A DNA stretch of 64,000 nt from positions 992,001 through 1,056,000 of the forward strand of contig NZ_CP035037.1 in assembly GCF_004028235.1 (NCBI RefSeq), in the 5' to 3' direction. Below, one piece after another: positions 45,029 to 53,489 of the stretch. The notes below the pieces were generated by a model that was given only the letters and a program-made list of their open reading frames with translations, was not told the origin of the DNA and made no database searches. The number at the start of each line of letters is the position of its first letter. Within the stretch, counting starts at the first letter, position 1. The DNA comes from Leucobacter muris (GTDB lineage Bacteria > Actinomycetota > Actinomycetes > Actinomycetales > Microbacteriaceae). A program made the translations under genes and the position numbers.

Positions 45029-46639
45029 ATGCGAGTTGACGGCGTTGCACAACGCGAGAGCATGTCGAGTACGAGGCGGCGGTTGAGCGCCGCTGTGGCG
45101 GTCATCGCGCTCAGCGCGACCGCGCTGATGGGGGTCGCGGTCAGCGCCGCGAGTGCGGCGCCCGCGAATATCGATCCGGACGAGGCGCGCAGTCTCACGA
45201 TCCATAAGCTGTCGATGCCGGAGACTCCGGGGGCCGCCGGTGACGGGTCCGAGGTGCCTTCGGGCAGTCTGCCTGCGGGGTCGCTGCCGATCAACGGGGT
45301 GGCCTTCACGGTGCGTGAGGTGACCGAAATCGGCGGGGTCGCCGTCGACCTCGAGACCGATGCCGGGTGGGCGCTGATCCAGCCCTACCTCGACGGGACG
45401 ACCCCGTTCGTGCCCTCGGGGGCGACGCTGGGAGCGGGGGTGGTGCGCACCACCGCGAACGGCGGCATCGCGGTGTTCGACACCCCGCCGGTGGGCCTGT
45501 TCTATGTGACCGAGACCAGTGCTGGGTCGAACTCGATCGCTGCTCCGGCGCAGCCCTTCCTCGTGACGCTGCCGATGCCCACGACCGAGCCGGGCGTGTT
45601 CCGGTACGATGTGCACGCGTACCCGAAGAACGTGCTCGGCGACGAGCCGTACATGGTGAAGACCGTCGACGACTCGACCGCGTACGCGGTGGGCGACAAG
45701 GTGACCTGGACGATTTCGACCCGGGTACCCGACAGCTCCGGCTATGCCGTCGCCACCTTCGGCGTGTACGAGATGCCGAATGTCGAAGCGCTCGCCCGCT
45801 GGGACGACACCAAGGTGTGGAGCGCGAACGACGGTACGCAGTTCCCGGATCGCGCGACCGTGACACCGAAGGGTGGCACGCCGGTCGTGCTGTATCCCGA
45901 AGACCTGGCGTCCGCTTCCAACCCGGCGCCGGTCACCGAACTCTCGGACAGCGGGCTCGCGAAGGTGAATGCTGCCGGGCCGGGCTCGATCATCGAGTTC
46001 GTGTACGAGACGCGAGTGCAGGCGATCCCCGCGAACGGAGAGATTGACAACCAGGCCGAGGTGGCAATGGACGGCATCAATAAGTTCGTCGGTGCCGAGT
46101 CTTTGTGGGGTACGGCTCGTGTGAACAAGCATGCGCAGGGTGATGAGGATGCTCGTCTTGCGGGTGCGGAGTTCCAGGTGTTCGCCACCGAGGCCGCGGC
46201 GAACGCTGCGGCGGCTCAGGTCGCTGCGGGGGATCCGGTGACGGGTGGGCTCGAGTTCGGTGCGGGTTCGACCGCGGGGGCCGATCGCAAGACGTTCACC
46301 ACCGCCGATCACGGCGCCGATCACGGCTTCGTGGTGATCAACGGGCTGAAGGCGTCGGCTGCGGGCACGAAGTACTGGGTCGTCGAGACGAAGGCTCCGG
46401 CGGGGTATGTCGCCGCGGCTGCGCCCACCGAGATCACGGTGTATCCGGGCACCGGTCTCACCGGCAGCGGGTCGGTCGCGAACGTGCCCAACCAGATGCG
46501 CGAGGCCGGGGCGCTGCCCGTGCTCGGCGGTGCGGGCATGACCGCGATCGGGGTCGCGGGCGCGATCCTCATCGCCGGCGGCGTGCTCTTCGCGATCTTC
46601 GGACGCCGTAAGCAGACCACCCCCGCCGCCTCAGCGTGA
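45029..46639 (+). CDS. SpaA/SpaH-type isopeptide-forming major pilin-like protein
   Basis: 536-residue secreted surface protein resembling backbone pilins of Gram-positive sortase-assembled pili. Order: signal peptide (LSAAVAVIALSATALMGVAV), N-terminal D1-like domain, a pilin-type VHAYPKN with candidate linking Lys200, Cna-B-like domains, the E-box YWVVETKAPAGY (residues 449-460, Glu453), and a C-terminal sorting signal with membrane helix and RRKQ. The expected LPxTG reads LPVLGG (496-501), lacking the Thr cleaved by sortase. ATG 45029 chosen; GTG 45026 and ATG 45062 are alternatives. No sortase or minor pilin gene is adjacent. Codon usage near 46080-46250 is richer in T-ending codons than neighbours, and long palindromes flank the gene, both hinting at transfer. 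Confidence 0.82.
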   Translation: MRVDGVAQRESMSSTRRRLSAAVAVIALSATALMGVAVSAASAAPANIDPDEARSLTIHKLSMPETPGAAGDGSEVPSGSLPAGSLPINGVAFTVREVTEIGGVAVDLETDAGWALIQPYLDGTTPFVPSGATLGAGVVRTTANGGIAVFDTPPVGLFYVTETSAGSNSIAAPAQPFLVTLPMPTTEPGVFRYDVHAYPKNVLGDEPYMVKTVDDSTAYAVGDKVTWTISTRVPDSSGYAVATFGVYEMPNVEALARWDDTKVWSANDGTQFPDRATVTPKGGTPVVLYPEDLASASNPAPVTELSDSGLAKVNAAGPGSIIEFVYETRVQAIPANGEIDNQAEVAMDGINKFVGAESLWGTARVNKHAQGDEDARLAGAEFQVFATEAAANAAAAQVAAGDPVTGGLEFGAGSTAGADRKTFTTADHGADHGFVVINGLKASAAGTKYWVVETKAPAGYVAAAAPTEITVYPGTGLTGSGSVANVPNQMREAGALPVLGGAGMTAIGVAGAILIAGGVLFAIFGRRKQTTPAASA

Positions 46640-46695
46640 GCCGGCCCTCCCGCCCACTTTCCACAGGCTCAGGGGGGAAGGCCGGCTCAGGCCGC

Positions 46696-46758
46696 GCACC
46701 GATCGACGTTCACGCACCGGGAACACCCGAAACGGGGTGCGTGAACGTCGATCGGTGC
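46696..46758. repeat. Long palindrome, downstream copy (flanks pilin gene)
   Basis: Two perfect 23-bp arms, 46696-46718 beginning GCACCGATCGACG and 46736-46758 ending CGTCGATCGGTGC, surround a 17-nt loop that itself contains CGGG/CCCG. No T-run follows. It starts 57 bp after the pilin stop and shares its outer 13 bp and inner GCACC with the copy at 44688-44750; total lengths are identical (63 bp). Confidence 0.88.
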
Positions 46759-46764
46759 CGCGCG

Positions 46765-46823
46765 GGCTCGGTGGCTCGGCGGTCCGGGCGGTCCGGGCGG
46801 TCCGGGCGGCTCGGTGGCTCGGC
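46765..46823. repeat. 9-bp tandem repeat framed by 16-bp direct repeats
   Basis: GGTCCGGGC occurs three times in tandem (46781-46807). The sequence GGCTCGGTGGCTCGGC borders it on both sides (46765-46780 and 46808-46823). It lies between the palindrome and the purine permease promoter. Confidence 0.75.
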
Positions 46824-46900
46824 AGCCCTCTGCGGTCCGGCGGCCCGGATGGTAGCGTTGCTGTGTTCAGCAGACGTTCAGCTTGAGAAACGGGGCGACG

Positions 46901-48378
46901 GTGGCAGAAGCGAGCCAGGAGACGACGAACCAGCAGGCCGCGGCATCGGCCCGGCCGAGGGGAGCGCTCGACCGCTTCTTCCAGATCACCGAGCGCGGGT
47001 CAACCTTCGGCACTGAGATCCGCGGCGGGCTCGTCACCTTCGTGACGATGGCGTACATCGTCATCCTCAACCCGATCATCCTGACGAGCGGCGTCGACGT
47101 CGAGGGCAACACCCTCTCGTTCCCCGCCGTCAGCGCCGTGACCGCGCTCACCGCGGGCGTCATGACGATCCTCTTCGGCGTCGTCTCACGCCTGCCCTTC
47201 GGCTTCGCGGCGGGCCTCGGCATCAACGCCTTCCTCGCCTTCTCGGTGGTCGGTCAGGTCACGTGGCCCGAGGCCATGGCCCTCGTGGTCATCAACGGCG
47301 CGCTCATCGTGCTGCTCGCCGCCACCGGCCTGCGTCGCATGATCTTCGACGCGGTGCCGGTCGAGCTGAAGCTCGCGATCACCGTCGGCATCGGCCTCTT
47401 CATCGCGTTCATCGGCTTCGTCAACTCGGGCTTCGTCACCGCGACCGGCCAGGGATCCCCGCCCGTCGGTCTCGGCGTCGACGGCTCGGTGTTCACCGTG
47501 CCCACCCTGATCTTCGCCGTCACCCTCGTGCTCACGGGGGTGCTGGTGGCGGCCAAGGTGAAGGGCGGCCTGCTGATCGGCCTCGTCAGCGGCACCGTGA
47601 TCTCGGTGATCGTCGAGGCCATCGCGAAGCTCGGGCCGCGCACCGGCGCCGACGGCGAGATCGCGAACCCCGGCGGATGGGGCCTCACGGTGCCAGAGCT
47701 CGGCGGGGCGCCGTTCGGCGTGCCTGACCTGAGCCTCATCGGCGCGGTCAGCTTCGACCTCGGGCGCGTGGGCGCCGTCACGGTCGTGATGCTCGTATTC
47801 ACCCTGCTCTTCACCAACTTCTTCGATGCCATGGGCACTATGACCGGCCTGTCGCGCGAGGCCGGTCTCGCCGACCGGAACGGCAACTTCCCCGCCTGAA
47901 GTCGGCCCTCGTGGTCGAGGGCGTGGGTGCGATCGCGGGCGGCGTCACCTCGTCGTCGTCGAACACGGTGTTCATCGAGTCGGGCGCCGGTATCGGCGAG
48001 GGCGCGCGCACCGGTTTCGCGAACGTCATCACCGGCCTCATGTTCCTGCTGGCGATGTTCTTCACTCCGCTCACCCAGATCGTGCCGACAGAGGTCGCCG
48101 CCGCGGCCCTCGTGATCGTGGGCGCGCTGATGATGGCGCAGATCAAGAACATCGACCTCACCGACTTCCGTGTGCTGCTGCCCGTGTTCCTGACGGTCGC
48201 CGTCATGCCCATGACCTACTCGATCGCCAACGGCATCGGTGCGGGCTTCGTGGCGTGGGTGCTCGTGCACGCGCTCAGCGGCCGGGCCCGCAGCATCCAC
48301 TGGCTGCTGTGGGTGGTGGCCGCCGGCTTCGTGATCTTCTTCGCGCGCGGGCCGATCGAGGCGTTCCTTGGCGTCTGA
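46901..48378 (+). pseudogene. NCS2 purine permease (AzgA-like), frameshifted
   Basis: Membrane transporter for hypoxanthine, adenine or guanine of the NCS2 (AzgA/PbuG) group. The first ~330 residues (GTEIRGGLVTFVTMAYIVILNP, FGFAAGLGINAFLAFSV, FFDAMGTMTGLSREAGL) end at a premature TGA after NGNFPA. The remainder (LKSALVVEGVGAIAGGVTSS, FIESGAGIGEGARTG to the C-terminus) is in the next frame. One C is missing from the run TTCCCCGCC near 47888-47892; restoring it gives about 492 residues. GTG 46901 is the likely start. Both parts are undecayed, so a base-calling error is likely. Confidence 0.85.
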
Positions 48379-48386
48379 CCCCCGCA

Positions 48387-48432
48387 CGACGAAGCCCCCG
48401 GATCCGCCATCGCGGTCCCGGGGGCTTCGTCG
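48387..48432. terminator. Bidirectional terminator, purine permease/PotD paralogue
   Basis: 15-bp perfect stem CGACGAAGCCCCCGG (48387-48401) with CCGGGGGCTTCGTCG (48418-48432) between convergent genes. Confidence 0.85.
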
Positions 48433-48440
48433 GTGCCGGC

Positions 48441-49640
48441 TCAGTTGCCGAGGATGCGCTGGTAGGCCTGCGAGTAGCGGTTGTCCTCCTCGGCGGTGAG
48501 CGAGCGCATATCGAAGATGCGCTTCGACATCTCCTCGTCGGGGAAGACGAGCGGGTTCTCGGCCAGCTCGGGGTTCAGCTGCTCCATCGCCTCGCGCGCG
48601 CCCGCGACCGGGGTCACGTACTGCACGTACTCTGCGACCCGGGCGGCCACCTCGGGCTCGTAGTAGTAGTCGATGAGCTCGTGCACCTGGTCGAACGCTT
48701 CGGTGGCCTTGGGCATGCAGAACGAGTCGACGAAGACCGACGCGCCCGAGTCGGGCACCACGAACTTCCAGATCTCCTCGCCCGCGTCCTCATTGAGGAT
48801 CGCGATGTCGCCCGACCAGGCCATACCGGCCCAGACCGTCTCCTGCTCGAGATCCTGCGTGTACGAGTTGCCTTTCACGGTGGCGACCTGGCCGCTCGAG
48901 ATGTGCTTCGCCGCGACCTCGAGCGCAGCATCGAACTCGTCGTCGCCCCAGTCGGCCTCGATGTCGACGCCCTGCTCGAGCATGATGAGCGCGAGGGTGT
49001 CGTCCTGCTCGGTCAGCAGGTTCACCTTGCCCTTGAGCTCGGGCGCCCACAGGTCCGAGACCTCGCGCACGCCCTTCGGGTAGAGCTGCGTGTTGTAGAC
49101 GAGACCGGTCATGCCGGCCTGGTAGGGGATCGACCAGCTGCGCTCGGGATCGAACGAGGCGTGCTGCACCATGTCGATCATCTGCGCGTCGACGTTCGGT
49201 ATGAGCGAGCGGTCGAACTCGGTGAGCTGATCCTGCTCGAGCAGTCGCACGAGGGTGGTGTCGGACGGCACGATCACGTCGTAGCCGGTGTCCTGCTCGA
49301 GCTTCAGCTGGTCCTTGATCTTCGCGATGAAGGTCTTGTTGTCGTCGATGTCCTCGAAGTACTCGACGCGAATGTCGCTCTGCTCCATGAACGCGTCGAG
49401 CGAGGGCCAGCCGCCCGTCTCGTCGTCGTAGTCGAGGTAGTAGGTCCAGTTGGCCCAGCGCAGCGTACCGCCGGAGCCGTCGCCCGGACCGCTCGGGCCT
49501 GCGCAGGCGGCGAGGGAACCCACGCCGAGCAGCGCGGCGCCGAGGGACGTGCCCCGCAGCAGCTGTCGACGATTCATCTGGGCGGTTCTGACGCGGTTCA
49601 CCAGATCACGGACGACGGGGTCCGGAGACTGACGGAGCAT
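48441..49640 (-). CDS. Polyamine ABC transporter substrate-binding lipoprotein (orphan PotD paralogue)
   Basis: 399-residue spermidine/putrescine-type binding protein. The N-terminus has a twin-arginine motif (NRRQLLRGTS) followed by a lipobox (LAAC), so Tat export and lipidation are likely. Mature protein: LRWANWTYYLDYDDETGGWP, IKDQLKLEQDTGYDVIVPS, VKGNSYTQDLEQETVWAGMAWSGD. It is the same length as, and clearly paralogous to, the protein at 55736-56935, but has no permease or ATPase beside it; it may share that PotABC or have diverged in specificity. AGGAGGG precedes the ATG. The 163-bp gap upstream shows no gene. Confidence 0.9.
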   Translation of the reverse strand: MLRQSPDPVVRDLVNRVRTAQMNRRQLLRGTSLGAALLGVGSLAACAGPSGPGDGSGGTLRWANWTYYLDYDDETGGWPSLDAFMEQSDIRVEYFEDIDDNKTFIAKIKDQLKLEQDTGYDVIVPSDTTLVRLLEQDQLTEFDRSLIPNVDAQMIDMVQHASFDPERSWSIPYQAGMTGLVYNTQLYPKGVREVSDLWAPELKGKVNLLTEQDDTLALIMLEQGVDIEADWGDDEFDAALEVAAKHISSGQVATVKGNSYTQDLEQETVWAGMAWSGDIAILNEDAGEEIWKFVVPDSGASVFVDSFCMPKATEAFDQVHELIDYYYEPEVAARVAEYVQYVTPVAGAREAMEQLNPELAENPLVFPDEEMSKRIFDMRSLTAEEDNRYSQAYQRILGN

Positions 49641-49803
49641 GTTCCCTCCTTTGGAAACTGCGTCGCGGGCGCGACGCCTCTCAGCCCCCATCTTCACACA
49701 TCCGGAAACACCCGATCCACGTCGGTGTCACCTTCGTTGACATTGCTCGGCGAGAGCGGCCCTGATTCTCGAGAAGGCCCGGGCGTGTCGGCGCGTCCGC
49801 CCC

Positions 49804-50625
49804 TCAGGGCACGAGCAGCGTGCGGCGCAGCTCGTGCACCAGCTCCGGATCGGCCGCGAAGAACCCGGGCTCGCCGGGAGGCATGGCGTCATCGATGCCG
49901 ATCACCGACGCGCCCGCCTCGCGGGCGATGAGCAGCGCCGCCGCGTAGTCCCACGGCTGCAGGCCGTGCTCGTAGAAGGCGTCGAGGCGGCCCGCGGCGA
50001 AGCTGCAGATCTCGTACGCGGCAGATCCCGTGCGCCGGATGTCGCGCACCCGCGGCAGCAGGCGCGCGAGAATGGCGGCCTGCCCCGCCCGCCGCTCCGC
50101 GGTGTACCCGAAGCCCGTGCCCACGAGCGCCGTCGAGAGCTCCCGCTTGCCCGAGATCGTGACGGGGGAGCCGTTCAGGCGCGATCCGCCGCCCTCCCAC
50201 GCCTCGAAGAGCTCACCCGTGCGCGGATTGAAGACCGCCCCCGCGATCGCCCGGCGCCCGTCGGCGCTCGCCGCCGCATCGGGCACCGTGGCCGCGATGC
50301 TCACCGTGTACACGGGCAGATCGTAGAGGTAGTTCACCGTGCCGTCGATCGGGTCGATCACCCACGTCACGCCGCTCGTGCCCTCGATGCCCGCACCCTC
50401 CTCGCCGAGCACGCCGTCGTCGGGGCGCTCCGCCCGCAGCGCGTCGACCACCAACTGCTCCGACTCGCGGTCAGCCTCGGTGACGATGTCGACCTCGCTC
50501 GACTTGCTCGCGGCCACCGCCACACCGCGCCGCCGCAGCTCGAGGATGCGCTCGCCTGCCGTGAAGGCGACCTCCGAGGCGATACTGGCGAGCTGCTGGG
50601 CATCATGGGGCTGCGCGATACTCAT
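49804..50625 (-). CDS. suhB: Inositol monophosphatase family protein
   Basis: 273-residue Mg-dependent, Li-sensitive phosphatase fold (IMPase/SuhB). Metal-binding motifs: VDIVTEADRESEQL, GEEGAG, WVIDPIDGTVNYLYDLPVY (near residue 88) and LQPWDYAAALLIAREAGA. It may dephosphorylate inositol-1-phosphate or related sugars, relevant to actinobacterial inositol lipids. ATG 50625 lies 6 nt after TAGGCT on the minus strand (leaderless). The symbol is by family. Confidence 0.88.
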   Translation of the reverse strand: MSIAQPHDAQQLASIASEVAFTAGERILELRRRGVAVAASKSSEVDIVTEADRESEQLVVDALRAERPDDGVLGEEGAGIEGTSGVTWVIDPIDGTVNYLYDLPVYTVSIAATVPDAAASADGRRAIAGAVFNPRTGELFEAWEGGGSRLNGSPVTISGKRELSTALVGTGFGYTAERRAGQAAILARLLPRVRDIRRTGSAAYEICSFAAGRLDAFYEHGLQPWDYAAALLIAREAGASVIGIDDAMPPGEPGFFAADPELVHELRRTLLVP

Positions 50626-50711
50626 GCTCCGAGCCTAGCCGCGATGCCGAGGAGCTCCCAGGAGGGGAGAGGAAGTGCCTGCACCGCGAGGCTCGGATCG
50701 TACACACGACA

Positions 50712-50746
50712 GCCGCGTCGTCTCGTGTGGCACGAGACGACGCGGC
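50712..50746 (-). terminator. Terminator after amtB
   Basis: 16-bp perfect stem GCCGCGTCGTCTCGTG (50712-50727) with CACGAGACGACGCGGC (50731-50746), 3-nt loop, 25 bp past the amtB stop. Confidence 0.85.
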
Positions 50747-50771
50747 GCGACCGCCGACTGCGACGGGCGTG

Positions 50772-51986
50772 TCAGCGCACCGCGGGCGACTCGTACGCGT
50801 ACGCCTCCTCGCCATGGGCGACGGCGTCGATGCCGCCCTCCTCGACCTCCACGGGGACGCGCAGCCCGGTCAGCATCTTCACCGCGAGCGCGATGATGAG
50901 CGACACGACGAACGAGTAGGCCATCACCGCGACCACCGAGATCGTCTGCACCAGCAGCAGCCCGGCGTCGCCGCCCATGAACAGGCCGTCGTCGAAGGCG
51001 AAGAAGCCGAGGTACAGCGAGCCGATCACACCCGCCACCAGGTGCAGGCCCACCACGTCGAGCGAGTCGTCGTAGCCGAGGCGGTACTTCCACTCGATGG
51101 CGAAGGCGCAGGCGAAGCCGGCGACGAGGCCGAGCAGCAGCGCCCAGACCGGCGCCAGGTTCGCCGCCGAAGGGGTGATCGCCACGAGGCCGCCGACCGC
51201 GCCGGAGGCTGCGCCGATCACACCCGGCTTCTTGCCGCGCAGCACGTCGACGATGATCCAGCCCACGATGCCGGCCGCCGGTGCGCCCAGGGTGTTGACG
51301 AGGATCAGGCCGGCCTCGCCCGTCTCGGTCGCGAGGCCCGAGTTGAACCCGATCCAGCCGAACCACAGCAGCGCGGCGCCGATCGTCACGAGCGGGATGC
51401 TGTGCGGCTTGTGGGAACCGGGTCCGAAGCCGAGGCGCTTGCCCGCGACGAGCGCCAGTGCCAGCGCTGCGGCGCCCGCGTTGATGTGGATCACCGTGCC
51501 GCCGGCCAGATCGATCACGTCGGGAGTGCCGAGCGTGCCGCCGAGGTTCTGGATCCAACCCCCGCCCCAGACCCAGGCCGCGACCGGGAAGTAGACGAGC
51601 GTCGCCCACACGCCCGAGAACAGCACCCACGAGCCGAGCCCCACCCGATCCGCGATCGCGCCCGAGATGAGCGCGGTGGTGATCATCGCGAACACGGCGC
51701 CGAAGCCCACGCCGATGAAGTCTGCCGGAGCGGTGGCGATCAGTCCGAAATCCTTGAAGGGACTTCCGGCGAAGCCGCTCTCGCCCTCGGCGAAGTAGTT
51801 CATGCTGTAGCCGAAGAGGATCCACAGCACCCCGACGACGCCCATCGCGCTCACGCTGAAGAGCATCATGTTGACGACCGAGCGCACGCGCACGAGGCCG
51901 CCGTAGAAGAGGGCGAGGCCCGGGGTCATGATGAGCACGAGCGCGGTACTCGCGAGTGTCCACACGTCTTGCGGAGTGAGTTCCAT
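50772..51986 (-). CDS. amt: Ammonium transporter
   Basis: 404-residue Amt/Mep/Rh channel with 11 predicted membrane helices; imports ammonium. Seen: TPGLALFYGGLVRVRSVVNM, the first pore His in GGTVIHINAGAAALALAL, FGWIGFNSGLA, and the second pore His in DVVGLHLVAGVIGSLYLG. ATG 51986 (MELTPQDVWTLAS) follows GAAAGG; the longer frame to 52070 lacks a ribosome site. No glnK/glnD follows, unlike many amt operons. Confidence 0.94.
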   Translation of the reverse strand: MELTPQDVWTLASTALVLIMTPGLALFYGGLVRVRSVVNMMLFSVSAMGVVGVLWILFGYSMNYFAEGESGFAGSPFKDFGLIATAPADFIGVGFGAVFAMITTALISGAIADRVGLGSWVLFSGVWATLVYFPVAAWVWGGGWIQNLGGTLGTPDVIDLAGGTVIHINAGAAALALALVAGKRLGFGPGSHKPHSIPLVTIGAALLWFGWIGFNSGLATETGEAGLILVNTLGAPAAGIVGWIIVDVLRGKKPGVIGAASGAVGGLVAITPSAANLAPVWALLLGLVAGFACAFAIEWKYRLGYDDSLDVVGLHLVAGVIGSLYLGFFAFDDGLFMGGDAGLLLVQTISVVAVMAYSFVVSLIIALAVKMLTGLRVPVEVEEGGIDAVAHGEEAYAYESPAVR

Positions 51987-52402
51987 GGCTGCCGCCTTTC
52001 TCTGTACCGGCCCCGGCGGGTCGGGAGCCGTGCGTGTGACCAGTGTGCGCCGCCGCTGTTTCATGACCATCTCCGGGGCGTGACCACCGGATCACGGGTG
52101 TGTTTCGGCGCGGTCACATTCCTCCGACCCCTCGGGGCCTCGGCTTTCGATATGGAATCTGCCGAAAATATGGCGATACCCGTCTCCCGCGTCATATGGA
52201 CGGCAGATCTCATACGAACGGCCGGTTCATATGTCCGCCTCTGGAGCAGCGACGAACAGGTGCGGGTCAGCCGGAACACGACTTCGAAGAGGCCGGGGAG
52301 CAAAGGTGCTAAGATGTACAGGTTGCCGTTAGAACGGCCGCGGATAAAGAGAGCCCCAGCATCCCGCTGACGGCGCCGCGCAGCAACAGAGAGGGGATCC
52401 CT
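51987..52402. other. Divergent amt/rpsO intergenic region
   Basis: 416 bp without a gene. The rpsO side has TAAGAT at 52310-52315 and an 80-nt leader. The middle (about 52150-52240) is noticeably richer in A/T, with CATATG at 52191 and 52227 and imperfect inverted repeats (GGCAGATCTCATACGAAC facing GTTCATATGTCCGCC). These could bind a regulator of amt; I could not match a known nitrogen-regulator box. Confidence 0.5.
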
Positions 52403-52672
52403 ATGGCACTGGAAGCAGAAGTCAAGAAGGCGATCATCGAAGAGTACGCGACCAAGCCCGGTGACACCGGTTCCCCCGAGGTGCAGGTTGCCATGCTCTC
52501 GCAGCGGATCAAGGATCTGACCGAGCACCTCAAGACCCACAAGCACGACCACCACTCGCGCCGTGGGCTGCTGCTGCTCGTCGGCCAGCGCCGTCGTCTG
52601 CTGGGATACCTGCAGAACGTCGACATCGCGCGCTACCGTTCGCTCATCGAGCGTCTGGGCCTTCGCCGCTGA
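52403..52672 (+). CDS. rpsO: 30S ribosomal protein S15
   Basis: 89-residue S15, which binds the central domain of 16S rRNA early in 30S assembly. Seen: [59 protein letters not shown] and [21 protein letters not shown] precedes the ATG. A convergent terminator follows. Confidence 0.98.
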   Translation: MALEAEVKKAIIEEYATKPGDTGSPEVQVAMLSQRIKDLTEHLKTHKHDHHSRRGLLLLVGQRRRLLGYLQNVDIARYRSLIERLGLRR

Positions 52673-52698
52673 GCGATCGCCTGCACAGGCTTACTGCG

Positions 52699-52734
52699 AA
52701 GCGCCCCGCCCCTCCTCGGAGGAACGGGGCGCTT
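52699..52734. terminator. Bidirectional terminator after rpsO
   Basis: Stem AAGCGCCCCG (52699-52708) with CGGGGCGCTT (52725-52734), interior CCTCCTCGGAGG also pairing, between convergent genes. Confidence 0.8.
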
Positions 52735-52775
52735 CTGCGTTTACGGGTCGGGCCGGAAGGGCCCGGATCCGGGCC

Positions 52776-53345
52776 TCAGTAGCCGTAGGGCAGCGCCGAG
52801 GCGATCCAGCCGCCCACCATGGAGCCCGTCATCGAGACCAGCGACAGCGCGCCCGAGACGAGAGCGCCCACCGCGGTCCAGCGCATGCGCGGCGCGCTGC
52901 GCTGCAGCACCCCGCCGATCGCGAGCCCGATCGCGGCCAGTACGAGCACGCCCTGGGTGAGGGGCAGCCCGACCGAGATGAACGTGTACGACCCCGACAG
53001 GGCGGCCTCGCGGTAGAGCAGCGGCAAGACGAAACTCAGCAGCGCGAAGAGCGCGAGGATCGCGAGAGCGACGACGCCGAGCACGTTGAGCCGCCCGGTC
53101 GCGGCCGGGCGCGCGGGGTGCGGAGCCCACTGCTGCTGCGCGTAGGGCGGCTGCTGCGCGAAGCCCGGCTGCTGCGCGTCGGGCTGCTGCTGCGCGTAGG
53201 GCTGCTGCTGCGCGTATGCCTGTGACCCCTGGGGCGGAACGCCCTGTGTCGGCGGTGCGTACTGCTGCTGTGGCTGTGGCTGCTGCGGCTGGCCGTGCGA
53301 GTGGGCCTGCTGCTGCTGCTGGGGCGTCGGGTCGGAGGAGCTCAT
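52776..53345 (-). CDS. DUF4190-like membrane protein with Gln/Pro-rich N-terminus
   Basis: 189-residue protein. Residues 1-75 are low complexity with YAQQQP-type repeats (AYAQQQPYAQQQPDAQQPGFAQ); residues 85-185 hold three to four membrane segments (VLGVVALAILALFALLSFVL, LTQGVLVLAAIGLAIGGVL, AVGALVSGALSLVSM). This layout is common in actinobacterial envelope proteins of unknown function. TAGGCT ends 6 nt before the ATG on the minus strand (leaderless). Confidence 0.75.
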   Translation of the reverse strand: MSSSDPTPQQQQQAHSHGQPQQPQPQQQYAPPTQGVPPQGSQAYAQQQPYAQQQPDAQQPGFAQQPPYAQQQWAPHPARPAATGRLNVLGVVALAILALFALLSFVLPLLYREAALSGSYTFISVGLPLTQGVLVLAAIGLAIGGVLQRSAPRMRWTAVGALVSGALSLVSMTGSMVGGWIASALPYGY

Positions 53346-53409
53346 GCTCGAAGCCTAGGCCATGTCTCGCGGTTCGTCGCCTGCCTCGCGTCGGCGCCCG
53401 GCACGCGAA

Positions 53410-53450
53410 AGCCCCCTCGCGCGCCGGCTCTGCCGGTGCGCGAGGGGGCT
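53410..53450 (-). terminator. Terminator after class III aminotransferase gene
   Basis: 13-bp stem AGCCCCCTCGCGC (53410-53422) with GCGCGAGGGGGCT (53438-53450), with a nested GCCGGC/GCCGG inside. Confidence 0.8.
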
Positions 53451-53489
53451 CGGAGCCGCGACGGATCGCGGACTATGGCTCGCTCGAGA

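Noticed and set aside
52000-52090. GlnR-like box upstream of amt (GTCAC and GAAAC elements on the minus strand)
   Set aside because: The half-sites are 22 bp apart start to start, not the 11-bp spacing expected, so the match is not convincing.
52316-52402. S15 autoregulatory leader structure
   Set aside because: The leader is about 80 nt and GC-rich, but I could not identify a pseudoknot or 16S-mimic fold by eye.
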